Below are positions 1 through 6,999 of a stretch of 20,289 nucleotides of DNA, one piece after another; positions within the stretch are counted from its first letter, which is position 1; every line of letters begins with the position of its first letter. This DNA comes from Bacteriovoracaceae bacterium. Its GTDB lineage: Bacteria > Bdellovibrionota > Bacteriovoracia > Bacteriovoracales > Bacteriovoracaceae. The notes beneath the pieces are model-generated. The model searched no databases, was not told the origin of the DNA, and saw nothing but the letters and a program-made list of their open reading frames with translations. The translations under genes and the position numbers were made by a program. The DNA lies in NCBI GenBank assembly GCA_947448095.1, contig CANFNN010000018.1, positions 1 through 20,289 on the forward strand, in the 5' to 3' direction.

Positions 1-1
1 G

Positions 2-217
2 GATGCTCACGACGTGACGGTTGATCGCGAGAATCTGGTGAAGAAAATCGAGCAAGATGGATCCAAAGTGATAGATCTTCACCTTTGGAGACTTGCTCCA
101 GGACAAATCGGGCTTGAGCTCATTGTGAAAAATAATCTTGAGCAGCGCTCCTCAGATTACCGAAATATCATTTCCAGAAATTTCAACATTCACCATTTAA
201 TTATTGAAGTGGTCTAA
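2..217 (+). CDS. C-terminal end of a cation diffusion facilitator (DmeF-like divalent metal exporter), partial
   Basis: The frame is open from the first bases of the window, so this is the last 71 codons of a gene that starts upstream. The GTG at 14 is internal and is not the start. The readable segment contains DLHLWRLAPGQIGLELIV, the beta-strand pattern of the cytoplasmic C-terminal domain of CDF transporters. The DLH-W-R-PG arrangement is typical of the DmeF subgroup (Co/Ni/Zn efflux in exchange for protons at the inner membrane). The closing HHLIIEVV also fits the family, where the last strand ends in H-x-T-V-E-V. No transmembrane part is visible because it lies outside the window. The stop codon directly abuts the ATG of the next gene, so the two are probably co-transcribed. 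Subgroup assignment is from motif memory only. Confidence 0.72.
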   Translation, partial: DAHDVTVDRENLVKKIEQDGSKVIDLHLWRLAPGQIGLELIVKNNLEQRSSDYRNIISRNFNIHHLIIEVV

Positions 218-829
218 ATGATCTGGACTCCCCAGGAGCGAAGGCTTCTTCGTAAACTAAATACTCCGGATAAAATTCAATCCCACGTGAGTGGCCTCAT
301 CTACAATCCGACTGATCATGCCTCTTCTCCTCGCTGGGTGATGATCACGGGAGAAGGGCACTGCTTTGAAGGAGGCCTTCTGGCCGCAGCAGCGCTGGAG
401 ATTAATGGTTATAAACCTCTCATGGTAGATTTAATTGCTGAGGATGATGATCATCACGTTCTGACCGTGTTCAAAACCTCAACAGGCTGGGGGAGTATTG
501 CGAAATCCAATACGACTCTTTTGGCAGGACGAAGCCCTATTTACAAAACTGTGAGAGAGCTAGTCATGAGCTACTTTGATTTTTATTTCAACTCTAAGGG
601 AAAGCTCAGTCTTTATAGTTATTCCAATCCGATCAATCTGAACAAATATAATCATTGGGACTGGCGAACCAGTGATTTAGATTTAATGAAAATGGGAATG
701 AGTTTTAATGATCTGGTTCACTATGAGCTAATTACTCAAAAACAACTCAAGCGCCTTCCAGCGGTAACTCAAAAACTCATGGATGCTTGTTTCTTAGGTG
801 CAGATGTCTCTGGTCTCTACAAGTCTTAG
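218..829 (+). CDS. Transglutaminase-like / papain-fold protein of unknown role
   Basis: This is a 203-aa protein with no signal peptide or membrane segment, so it is probably cytoplasmic. Residues 45-100 show the order expected of a transglutaminase-like cysteine fold. Cys49 lies in GHCFEGG at the start of a helix rich in Ala (LLAAAALEINGY), His79/His80 follow in a strand (DDDHHVLTVF), and a polar residue follows near Asn98. In such families Cys at a helix start, then His, then Asp/Asn form the catalytic triad. Whether this member is an active enzyme is inference. The rest (110-203) is alpha/beta and rich in aromatic residues (YFDFYFN, NHWDWRT). The start ATG follows the previous stop with no gap and no separate Shine-Dalgarno sequence, which suggests translational coupling. 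The 3' end overlaps the convergent DUF1460 gene by a few bases. I do not recognise a characterised homologue. Confidence 0.6.
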   Translation: MIWTPQERRLLRKLNTPDKIQSHVSGLIYNPTDHASSPRWVMITGEGHCFEGGLLAAAALEINGYKPLMVDLIAEDDDHHVLTVFKTSTGWGSIAKSNTTLLAGRSPIYKTVRELVMSYFDFYFNSKGKLSLYSYSNPINLNKYNHWDWRTSDLDLMKMGMSFNDLVHYELITQKQLKRLPAVTQKLMDACFLGADVSGLYKS

Positions 830-1707
830 TTGACTTGCATTAAGTGAATACCCTTAAGGGTTGGATGGTTCTCAAATTTCTTTAAATACTCAAGAAGAAC
901 AACTTCCATCACTTTTCCAGTGGTGCTGGCGTGACGAAGATAGGTCCCGTCTTTTTTTTGAAAGATAAGTCCTTGGTGAGAAACGTTCATATGAGTGCCA
1001 GCGACGTCCGTTAAATCCCAATTCGGTCTGACAAAACTAACGATGGTTGCATTGGGGATCTTTTTCAGAACTATTGGTTTAACCAAAAGAGTCGCTATTG
1101 GAAGGTACTCAATTCTCGCAATAATAGGCGCGTACTGAGGAGCAAGAGCGTGAAGTTCTTCTAAAAGATTTTGACGCTCACTCATCGTGGCCATGGGAAC
1201 TTTAATCTCATCAATTTTAATTGCTTTTAACCAGCCAGGAAGATTGATCACGGCTTCGGCCATTTTCGTTTCAGATTCCTGGAGCACAAGGTGATTGATT
1301 TCTTTTAAAACGCCATTCTTAATGTTGTTCGGGACCCATTGAAGGGAAGGGAAGTGGTTTCTCGTGAGGTAATCGACTACGCCGTTATCATAGCGAATGG
1401 CATCCATATTATTTTCAAAAGAATCCACGTCCTGAGAGCGGGCAAGACTCACAACTGTCTCAACAAATGTGGTGCAGTCAAAAGCGTCAAAACGGTAGAG
1501 TGGGTCTTGGTCGTATCTTCCTTGTTCACCTTCACCTAGTGGGCCTGAGTGGTCATAAGGAATTTCCATAAAAGATTTTGAGAAGGCATCCATGCGAGAT
1601 TCAACAGATTCATTATCCTGAAATTTGGCCAAAAGATTTTGGGCTTCCTCGCGAGGCGAAGCAAAGACTGATAATGAGAAGAGAAAACCAAAAAGTATAT
1701 TAATCAT
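826..1707 (-). CDS. Exported DUF1460 (N-acetylmuramoyl-L-alanine amidase-like, NlpC/P60-related) protein
   Basis: From the ATG at 1707 the protein is 293 aa. It opens with a short Sec signal peptide (MINILFGFLFSLSVFA, then S-P-R). An upstream in-frame TTG at 1743 would add 12 residues, but it would bury the signal peptide and put the start inside an inverted repeat, so I prefer 1707. The DUF1460 signature is clear. FDAFDCTTFVETVVSL carries the probable nucleophile Cys78, and GTHMNVSHQGLIF followed by YLRHAS carries the candidate catalytic histidines His244 and His259 (numbering from 1707). The family has a papain/NlpC-P60-like fold and is thought to act on cell-wall peptides, here in the periplasm. 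The gene is single on its strand and tail-to-tail with the transglutaminase-like gene. The exact substrate is unknown. Confidence 0.82.
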   Translation of the reverse strand: MINILFGFLFSLSVFASPREEAQNLLAKFQDNESVESRMDAFSKSFMEIPYDHSGPLGEGEQGRYDQDPLYRFDAFDCTTFVETVVSLARSQDVDSFENNMDAIRYDNGVVDYLTRNHFPSLQWVPNNIKNGVLKEINHLVLQESETKMAEAVINLPGWLKAIKIDEIKVPMATMSERQNLLEELHALAPQYAPIIARIEYLPIATLLVKPIVLKKIPNATIVSFVRPNWDLTDVAGTHMNVSHQGLIFQKKDGTYLRHASTTGKVMEVVLLEYLKKFENHPTLKGIHLMQVN

Positions 1708-1731
1708 AAAATCAGGATGCCCTGTCTTTTT

Positions 1732-1765
1732 GAAAGCTGTCAAAGTTTAAAATCTGACAGCTTTC
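1732..1765. repeat. Perfect 11-bp inverted repeat upstream of the DUF1460 gene
   Basis: GAAAGCTGTCA (1732-1742) and its exact reverse complement TGACAGCTTTC (1755-1765) flank a 12-nt loop. It sits 25-58 bp upstream of the ATG at 1707. On the minus strand it is followed by AAAAAG rather than a T-run, so it is not a standard intrinsic terminator of the ABC1 gene 100 bp upstream. Its arms contain TTGACA on the minus strand, but I see no good -10 at the right distance. It may be an operator for a dimeric regulator or a leader hairpin. A smaller CAGG/CCTG stem (1713-1724) lies between it and the start codon and includes the only RBS-like AGG. Confidence 0.7.
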
Positions 1766-1865
1766 TATTCATTTAGGCGCAAAATGTCTCTGGATTTCAG
1801 AAAAGGCGATAAATTTTACTCTCAGGGCCTTAAATTTCGTCATTTCAGGGGCTTTCAAGCGGATT

Positions 1866-4667
1866 TTAGCCCTGATTAGTGAAAGTAGGCATGCCTCGTC
1901 TGAGCAGACCATGAAGCATCCGGTGAATCAAATCGTCAGTCGTCAGGGGCAAGAGGTTCATCTCAAAACGGTTGCGCTTGATGAGTGTCTTGAGCCCAGA
2001 AATGATAAGCCTATAGGCTATGACTTTTAACCGCTGAAGCGTCCCAAAAGTCAGCTGCCCGACTTTAGAGGTTCCAGCTTTTTTACTAAGGATGTTAAAA
2101 TAACCCTGCTCCCTGCGTTCAAATCTTTCTTCAAACTTGATCATAGATTTCCAAAGAAATCTGTTCCAGCGAGAAACAGTCATAAATTCTGAGGTCCAGA
2201 TATTGGCATACCGGCGAGTAAACAAAACGCGAGCAGCAACTTTTACTTCTCCCACCATGATACTGGCCTTGAGTGATTTTTTTGAGGCCGGCATATTCCA
2301 GCTCTCAACCACGTACCAATAATCCTCTAGAGAATGGCGGCGCAGTTGCTCCAGGCATTCAACCAGGCACAAGGTGAAACCGATACCTTGAAGTTTCACG
2401 TATTCCTGGCGCTCTTTTAGCCACTCTTTATTCGGCACTTCAACAATATACTTAACGGAAGCAGGCTTGGTTTCTGTCTGCACTTCAAGTTTTAAGTTGG
2501 TACTTTTAATTAAGCTTGACCCATCAGTAGCTAATGTCAGCTGAGTATTTTCTTCAGGAGAAATGCGAATAAATTCAATATTACAAACAGTTTCTGTACT
2601 CAATACGTTAAGAGCATCTTCAATAGCATTAATATCCCTCTCCTCCAGAGTTGGTCCCACTTCCTGCTCAGGAGAATTCTTAATCACGTTAAAAGCAATC
2701 GGTAAAATGGAGCGCATGACTTTGAACGGACCAATGGATAAAACTAATTTGACCAGAGTTTTCCAGCCGAATTGTTTTTGTAGAAGTTGGCCAAAATTAT
2801 TTCGAGACGAAATAGCATTTGAGGTAAGGTAAACTTGAGAGAGCCCACGTAAGGCCGCCTGAACTTCTATTTTAAGATTGATATTCGCTTCACCTAAGAG
2901 TTTTACAAAGTCAGTCAGATAACGAATGAATGCACCTTGATTTCCATTAGTAATAAAATCTTTAATCAGGGCCTGACTCTTTTCACTCGCCAGTTCTTCA
3001 GGATTTTCGACTAAATTTTTAAGTCCTTCAAAAATACCTTTCTGATCACTCAGAATTAATCGGTAAAGAAAAGCTATAAACTCTCTGACGGTACTTTGTT
3101 CCCAGTGAAAGCAGGGATTCAAATCAATCAGTTTTACTTGCAGCTTGTCTGCGTCGTAGAGAATATTTCCGGCATGAGGATCGGCCCAGATGATCCCTTT
3201 TTGAAAAATCAAAAAGAGGTAAGCCTCGGCCACGATATCAGCGATACCAATTCGTTCAAGGTATCTTGAATGAACCACCGAGGTAATTTTTGAGCCGGTG
3301 ATTCGTCCCATTAAAACAGCATCATGCTCTACATGATAAAAAGTGGGTACCTGTAGATCGAAGTGACCTTTTAATGCTTCTCCCACATCATCGGCGTTCT
3401 TTTTCTCAATCGTAAAATCAAGTTCCCCAATACTTTGGGTCGCATAATTGATAATAGTTCTTTTTAACGCCGTAATAAGTCCACTGACTTCTTGTTTTTC
3501 ATCTTCAGCGAGTTCACTCTCTTTGAGACTTGATTCTAAATGATCGAGGATCGAGAGGAGTGCCTCTTTTTGTTCTTCAAATAATTTGGTTAAACCTGGA
3601 CGTTGTACTTTCAGTAAAACGGTGTCTTCGGTATTTAAGGTCACTTTGCCTAAATCATTCAATTCAAATTCGTAAATGGCACCAACAGATGCACCAGCAA
3701 AAGCGTTTTGAGTATAAAGAGGGATTTTTAAATAATTCTTATATTCTTTCCACGAAGGCCTATCAAAAATGTCTAAAACGTATTTCCATGACTTATGCTG
3801 ACTTCCAAAAATACCACCCAGCTGATCCTGCTGATGGCGTAGTTCTTTGGCCAGTGAGGGGGGCGCTAATTCAGATAAAACTTGGGCGAGTTTTACATAT
3901 AATCCACCCAGTTCTTGAAGCACAATGGAAATGATTCTTCCTTGAGTCAGCTCTTCTCTTGGAGTACACAAAATACTAATGAGTGCAGTCATACATCTGT
4001 CGGCCGGTAAATGCTTAACGGCTTCATCAATCAATGGGAGCAGAAGATTGCGCCCTTTGAGATTTTGTTTTAACGTCTCAACCAGATTCGGTCTGACTTG
4101 ATGCTCATAAAAACTATGCATGATTTTATATGTGAGCTGAGTTAGTCGATTGTGCTCACTTTCTGGAAGTTCATAGAGAGCTGTAAAAAGTGGCTCTTTT
4201 AAATAGGGAACAATCGATAAGGCTTCATTGGAAAAAGCGGGAAACAGTTTGAAAATAGGGACGTATCTTTTGGAGATCGTGCCGAGCATATCCTTTAATA
4301 AATCACTTTGATCTATCATTTCAAAAATTTGGGGATGATTCCCAATCATTTCTAAAATCTTTTGAACCGTTTCACCTAGAGCAAGAGCAAGTTTTTCCTC
4401 ATCCACTAGATCTTTGTGAAGCTTGTTGATACCCAAAACCTGTAGAGCTTCTATAGTTGCAGCAATGTCTGGGGGAAGGGGATTTTCTTCATCAAAGCCA
4501 AAATGGACGACGTCTCGGGCGAGAGTTGCCCATGAACGTTTCATTTGTCCGCTAGAGACCTCTGGTAAATCTACTTTTGAGATTGCTTTTGAAAAGAAAA
4601 ATCCCAAAGAATCTGCATAGTTTTTGCATTCGGTGGCGAGATCCGCTACCCAAGTGTATTCCTTCAT
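1866..4667 (-). CDS. Divergent, extra-long ABC1/UbiB (ADCK)-type atypical kinase
   Basis: This is a 933-aa protein, whereas UbiB/ADCK proteins are usually about 450-560 aa. The ABC1 core lies at about 240-560. YVKLAQVLS (Lys259-Gln262) stands where the family has KxGQ, and the alanine-rich nucleotide loop reads AGAS (324-327). The ATP-anchoring lysine is in LLKVQRPG (Lys353), ELDF (415-418) carries the helix-C-like acidic residue, and the catalytic loop is ADPHAGNIL (Asp496, Asn501). The metal-binding Asp515 is in IDLN, replacing the usual DFG. About 230 residues precede the core (mostly helical by eye) and about 250 residues follow it (from about 690) that I cannot place. Family members support ubiquinone or other lipid metabolism and have ATPase or unorthodox kinase activity. 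The catalytic residues are retained, but the DFG, KxGQ and A-loop changes mark a distant branch. No ubiquinone genes are nearby, so the role is open. It is monocistronic. Confidence 0.85.
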   Translation of the reverse strand: MKEYTWVADLATECKNYADSLGFFFSKAISKVDLPEVSSGQMKRSWATLARDVVHFGFDEENPLPPDIAATIEALQVLGINKLHKDLVDEEKLALALGETVQKILEMIGNHPQIFEMIDQSDLLKDMLGTISKRYVPIFKLFPAFSNEALSIVPYLKEPLFTALYELPESEHNRLTQLTYKIMHSFYEHQVRPNLVETLKQNLKGRNLLLPLIDEAVKHLPADRCMTALISILCTPREELTQGRIISIVLQELGGLYVKLAQVLSELAPPSLAKELRHQQDQLGGIFGSQHKSWKYVLDIFDRPSWKEYKNYLKIPLYTQNAFAGASVGAIYEFELNDLGKVTLNTEDTVLLKVQRPGLTKLFEEQKEALLSILDHLESSLKESELAEDEKQEVSGLITALKRTIINYATQSIGELDFTIEKKNADDVGEALKGHFDLQVPTFYHVEHDAVLMGRITGSKITSVVHSRYLERIGIADIVAEAYLFLIFQKGIIWADPHAGNILYDADKLQVKLIDLNPCFHWEQSTVREFIAFLYRLILSDQKGIFEGLKNLVENPEELASEKSQALIKDFITNGNQGAFIRYLTDFVKLLGEANINLKIEVQAALRGLSQVYLTSNAISSRNNFGQLLQKQFGWKTLVKLVLSIGPFKVMRSILPIAFNVIKNSPEQEVGPTLEERDINAIEDALNVLSTETVCNIEFIRISPEENTQLTLATDGSSLIKSTNLKLEVQTETKPASVKYIVEVPNKEWLKERQEYVKLQGIGFTLCLVECLEQLRRHSLEDYWYVVESWNMPASKKSLKASIMVGEVKVAARVLFTRRYANIWTSEFMTVSRWNRFLWKSMIKFEERFERREQGYFNILSKKAGTSKVGQLTFGTLQRLKVIAYRLIISGLKTLIKRNRFEMNLLPLTTDDLIHRMLHGLLRRGMPTFTNQG

Positions 4668-4805
4668 TCCAAGAGTGTACTAAAGTTTCAAAGAACTACC
4701 AGATTTACCTTGGAAAACTAAATTAGTCCGGAAAGATGCGACGCCACTAGCCCAATTTAGCGGAGTGGGCCAAAATCCCATTTCTATAACTTTTAAGGAG
4801 TCCAT

Positions 4806-5432
4806 ATGAAACTTTATTACAGTCCCGGTTCTTGCGCGCTTGCCCCTCACATCGTGATGGCAGAACTTAACATGATGTATGAGCTTGAAGCAGTTAATCT
4901 AAAAGACAAAACTTGTGCCTCAGGGGATTTCTATAAGATCAATATGAAAGGTTCAGTTCCTGCTCTTAAAATGGATAACGGCGACATCTTGACTGAAGGT
5001 GCAATCATTTCTCAGTACCTTGCTGATCAAAAAAATGAAGGAACTGTTCTGGCAAAATTTGGAACGGCTGATCGTTTCCGCACTCTTGAGTGGATGAACT
5101 TTATTGCAACTGATATTCATAAAAATTTCGCTCCACTTTTTTCTGCTGATCACACTTATAAGTCTACTGAAGCTCAAAATGAAGTGAAAGCCGTTTACAC
5201 AAAAGCTCTTACAGACAAGTTCAATTTTCTAGCTGAAAAACTTGGTCAAAATGATTACCTTACTGGTAATCAATTCACTATTGCAGATGCTTATTTGTTC
5301 ACATGTTTGACTTGGACGAAATATGTTGGAATGGAATTAAGCAATTGGGCAAATCTGAATACTTTTGTAAAAAGAGTTTCTCAGCGTCCAGCGGTTATGC
5401 GTGCGATGAAAGAAGAAGGCTTGATTAAGTAA
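4806..5432 (+). CDS. gst: Beta-class glutathione S-transferase
   Basis: This 208-aa cytoplasmic enzyme has the usual length for the family. The N-terminal thioredoxin-like domain (1-78) has MKLYYSPGSCALAPH with Cys10, the glutathione-contacting cysteine of bacterial beta-class GSTs. It is followed by GSVPAL (49-54), the cis-Pro loop, and TEGAIISQYLAD, the Glu/Ser that bind the gamma-glutamyl group. The helical C-terminal domain (about 85-208) has His105 at the position of the conserved beta-class histidine, and the folding motif NQFTIADAYLFT. It is expected to conjugate or reduce electrophiles with glutathione. A strong AAGGAG lies 6 nt before the ATG and fixes the start. The transcript ends at the hairpin at 5442. 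It stands alone between two minus-strand genes. Confidence 0.93.
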   Translation: MKLYYSPGSCALAPHIVMAELNMMYELEAVNLKDKTCASGDFYKINMKGSVPALKMDNGDILTEGAIISQYLADQKNEGTVLAKFGTADRFRTLEWMNFIATDIHKNFAPLFSADHTYKSTEAQNEVKAVYTKALTDKFNFLAEKLGQNDYLTGNQFTIADAYLFTCLTWTKYVGMELSNWANLNTFVKRVSQRPAVMRAMKEEGLIK

Positions 5433-5441
5433 TTTTCGAAA

Positions 5442-5467
5442 GGGCCTCAATCTGAGGCCCTTTTTTT
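5442..5467 (+). terminator. Rho-independent terminator after gst
   Basis: A perfect 8-bp GC-rich stem (GGGCCTCA / TGAGGCCC) closes a 3-nt loop and runs into seven T residues. It begins 9 nt after the gst stop codon. In the opposite direction the stem is followed only by CCCTTTCG, so termination of the convergent hydrolase gene, which ends at 5466 within the T-run, would be weaker but is possible. Confidence 0.93.
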
Positions 5468-6167
5468 ATTCAATAATGTCAGAAATAATGTTTGAAAGCT
5501 CTCGCAAATTTGATCTTTCTAATTCGTGTTTAGAGTGAGTTAAGGTTTTCACCTGACCATGCCGAAGCCAGGAAGCAGTAAAATTTGTCTCCTCGGAACT
5601 GACCATCCTGTCTTGATCACCCAAGATGAAAGTGACAGGAATTTCCACATCACTTAGATCTTCACGAGAAAGTCCATCAAGTCTTTCAAGATTTTGCATC
5701 ATATGGGCGGTGGACCTTAACAGGGCCTTCCAGCGGTCGCCGTGTTTTTCCTGAAGCGAGTCAGCGAAACTAGGAAACTTATCTTTTAAGTGATCGGGAT
5801 CTAGCATAATGAGCTCGCGACTCACGGCAGTTTCTGACCAGTTAAATTTTGTTCCATAAGTGACAATCTGGCGAATGGGGGAATCAGGGTAATTGGCCGC
5901 ATGGTAGAGTGCAATATAGCCACCCATTGAATAACCAAAGACGACTATCTCCTCAAGTCTATGATCCTGAATATACTTTTCAAGTTCTCGAGCGAATAGG
6001 TCTATGCGGAATTCATCTGGCCACTTGGCAGTGTGACCGTGACCTGAAAAGTCAAACGTAAGAGCTTCATAATTTTTTTCTTGCATCATGCCCATTAAGG
6101 ACACTAAGTCCTTAGAGGAACCCAAAGCTCCATGCAAAAAGAGAATTGTCTTTTTTGAATTATTCAT
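5466..6167 (-). CDS. Alpha/beta-hydrolase fold protein
   Basis: From the ATG at 6167 this is a 233-aa soluble hydrolase. The frame extends 24 codons further upstream to 6239, but that extension would overlap the divergent gene and its promoter. MNNSKKTILFLHGALGSS is a normal family N-terminus, with an oxyanion-hole HG (HGALGS). The triad is visible. The nucleophile elbow GYSMGG holds Ser80, Asp186 is in LGDQDRMV, and His214 is in HSKHE (numbering from 6167). The strand DFSGHGHT before the elbow is typical of carboxylesterase, MenH-like and lactonase-like members. An AAAGGA about 13 nt before the ATG is a possible, rather distant RBS. The substrate cannot be read from the sequence. The gene shares a 71-bp divergent intergenic region with the exported protein at 6239. 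Confidence 0.85.
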   Translation of the reverse strand: MNNSKKTILFLHGALGSSKDLVSLMGMMQEKNYEALTFDFSGHGHTAKWPDEFRIDLFARELEKYIQDHRLEEIVVFGYSMGGYIALYHAANYPDSPIRQIVTYGTKFNWSETAVSRELIMLDPDHLKDKFPSFADSLQEKHGDRWKALLRSTAHMMQNLERLDGLSREDLSDVEIPVTFILGDQDRMVSSEETNFTASWLRHGQVKTLTHSKHELERSNLRELSNIISDIIE

Positions 6168-6190
6168 AGTTGATCCAGTTCCTTTTATCT

Positions 6191-6219
6191 TTGATGACCA
6201 TTGTAGCAGTTGAGATACT
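6191..6219 (+). promoter_or_regulatory. Candidate sigma-70 promoter for the exported protein gene at 6239
   Basis: TTGATG (6191-6196) and GATACT (6214-6219) are separated by 17 bp. Each box matches consensus at 4 of 6 positions. The expected transcription start would be near 6226, giving a short leader that includes the AAAGGAG before the ATG at 6239. This is by-eye matching only. Confidence 0.35.
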
Positions 6220-6238
6220 ATTCGCCAAAGGAGAGTCA

Positions 6239-6925
6239 ATGAAACTTTTCATTATCCTTTTGTTCGCAGCTTTTAAGGCATACCCGGATACTCAAGTTTT
6301 TGAGGCGGTAGCATGGAATAAAGGCGTGGTGGATTACCTAGAAAGACACACCCTAATTACTGAAGCGGGGAATTTGATACAGTCCTCGACGGAATATTTG
6401 GATCTGGAAGGCCTATCCATTGGAGCGATGAAAAGTAATTATACTCATAGTCTATCGGCTCCAGAATTTATCCTTCGAGATGAGCGCCACCAAAGACTTC
6501 AAGGTCTAGGCTGGATGGGAGATAAACTTGATATTTTCACTCAGAGTAGTAAAAATAGCAAAGTTCTCCACCAAACATTTCCCATTGATCCATCCGAAGT
6601 TCAGATTGCAGGGCCAGGATTGATTTATTATATTGGCGCACACCTAGATAAGTTGATTAAAGCTCATATATTCAAATTTAAATATGTCATTCCCGGAAGA
6701 TTGGAGATGTATGATTTTTCTATTGAAACGATTCAACATAACCAACGTGTCGCAGAATTCGAAGTCAAGATGCAGGCATGGCCAATGCGATTTTTTGGGC
6801 CGAGATTAAAAATAATTTATTCTGTTCAAAAAAAGCGGGTTCTCATTTATGAGGGGCCTTCAAATTTAAGAGACAAAGACGGGAAAATGATGAGTGTTAA
6901 GATAGAATACAAATATCCAGAATAA
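6239..6925 (+). CDS. Exported protein of unknown function
   Basis: The ATG at 6239 is chosen because AAAGGAG lies 8 nt upstream and the product begins with a Sec signal peptide (MKLFIILLFAAFKAYPD). An in-frame ATG at 6170 would prepend residues and precede the likely promoter. The mature protein, about 210 aa, is rich in alternating hydrophobic/polar strands. Examples are VVDYLERHTLI near the N-terminus and, at the C-terminus, RLEMYDFSIETI, RVAEFEVKMQAW and MSVKIEYKYP. This pattern suggests a beta-sandwich or lipocalin-like periplasmic protein, somewhat like DUF3108 members, but I cannot confirm a family. There is no cysteine for lipidation and no C-terminal sorting motif. It lies 74 bp upstream of dabA, in the same direction. 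A candidate promoter in the gap suggests separate transcription. Confidence 0.65.
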   Translation: MKLFIILLFAAFKAYPDTQVFEAVAWNKGVVDYLERHTLITEAGNLIQSSTEYLDLEGLSIGAMKSNYTHSLSAPEFILRDERHQRLQGLGWMGDKLDIFTQSSKNSKVLHQTFPIDPSEVQIAGPGLIYYIGAHLDKLIKAHIFKFKYVIPGRLEMYDFSIETIQHNQRVAEFEVKMQAWPMRFFGPRLKIIYSVQKKRVLIYEGPSNLRDKDGKMMSVKIEYKYPE

Positions 6926-6940
6926 TTTCAAACGATCATC

Positions 6941-6968
6941 TTGTTAAAGCCTAAGACAGGTGTAGAAT
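6941..6968 (+). promoter_or_regulatory. Candidate sigma-70 promoter of the dab operon
   Basis: TTGTTA (6941-6946, 4/6 matches) and TAGAAT (6963-6968, 5/6 matches) are 16 bp apart. They lie 32 bp before the dabA ATG, in a 74-bp gap without any terminator hairpin. Transcription would start near 6975. An AGG sits 8 nt before the ATG within GTCAGGTCAAA. Read-through from the preceding gene cannot be excluded. Confidence 0.42.
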
Positions 6969-6999
6969 AATCACATTCTCTAAAAAAAGTCAGGTCAAA

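Noticed and set aside
1339..1539. 66-aa + strand frame across the DUF1460 gene
   Set aside because: It is antisense to the catalytic-cysteine region of a recognisable family and has no independent evidence.
1732..1765. The 11-bp dyad as an intrinsic terminator
   Set aside because: Neither strand has a T-run after the stem (AAAAAG on the minus side, TATTCATTT on the plus side), so an operator or leader hairpin is more likely.
1837..1865. Possible terminator hairpin after the ABC1-type gene (CAGGGCT...AGCCCCTG on the minus strand)
   Set aside because: The stem is short and bulged, the loop is about 14 nt, part of it is the stop codon, and no T-run follows.
3530..3934. 134-aa open frame on the + strand inside the ABC1-type gene
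   Set aside because: It is antisense to the conserved kinase core, has low-quality composition and no RBS. It is a shadow of the real gene.
4668..4805. Promoter or riboswitch in the 138-bp gap between the ABC1-type gene and gst
   Set aside because: TATAAC at 4785-4790 would place the transcription start at the RBS and has no -35. The CCACT/AGTGG pairing is only 5 bp. Nothing convincing remains.
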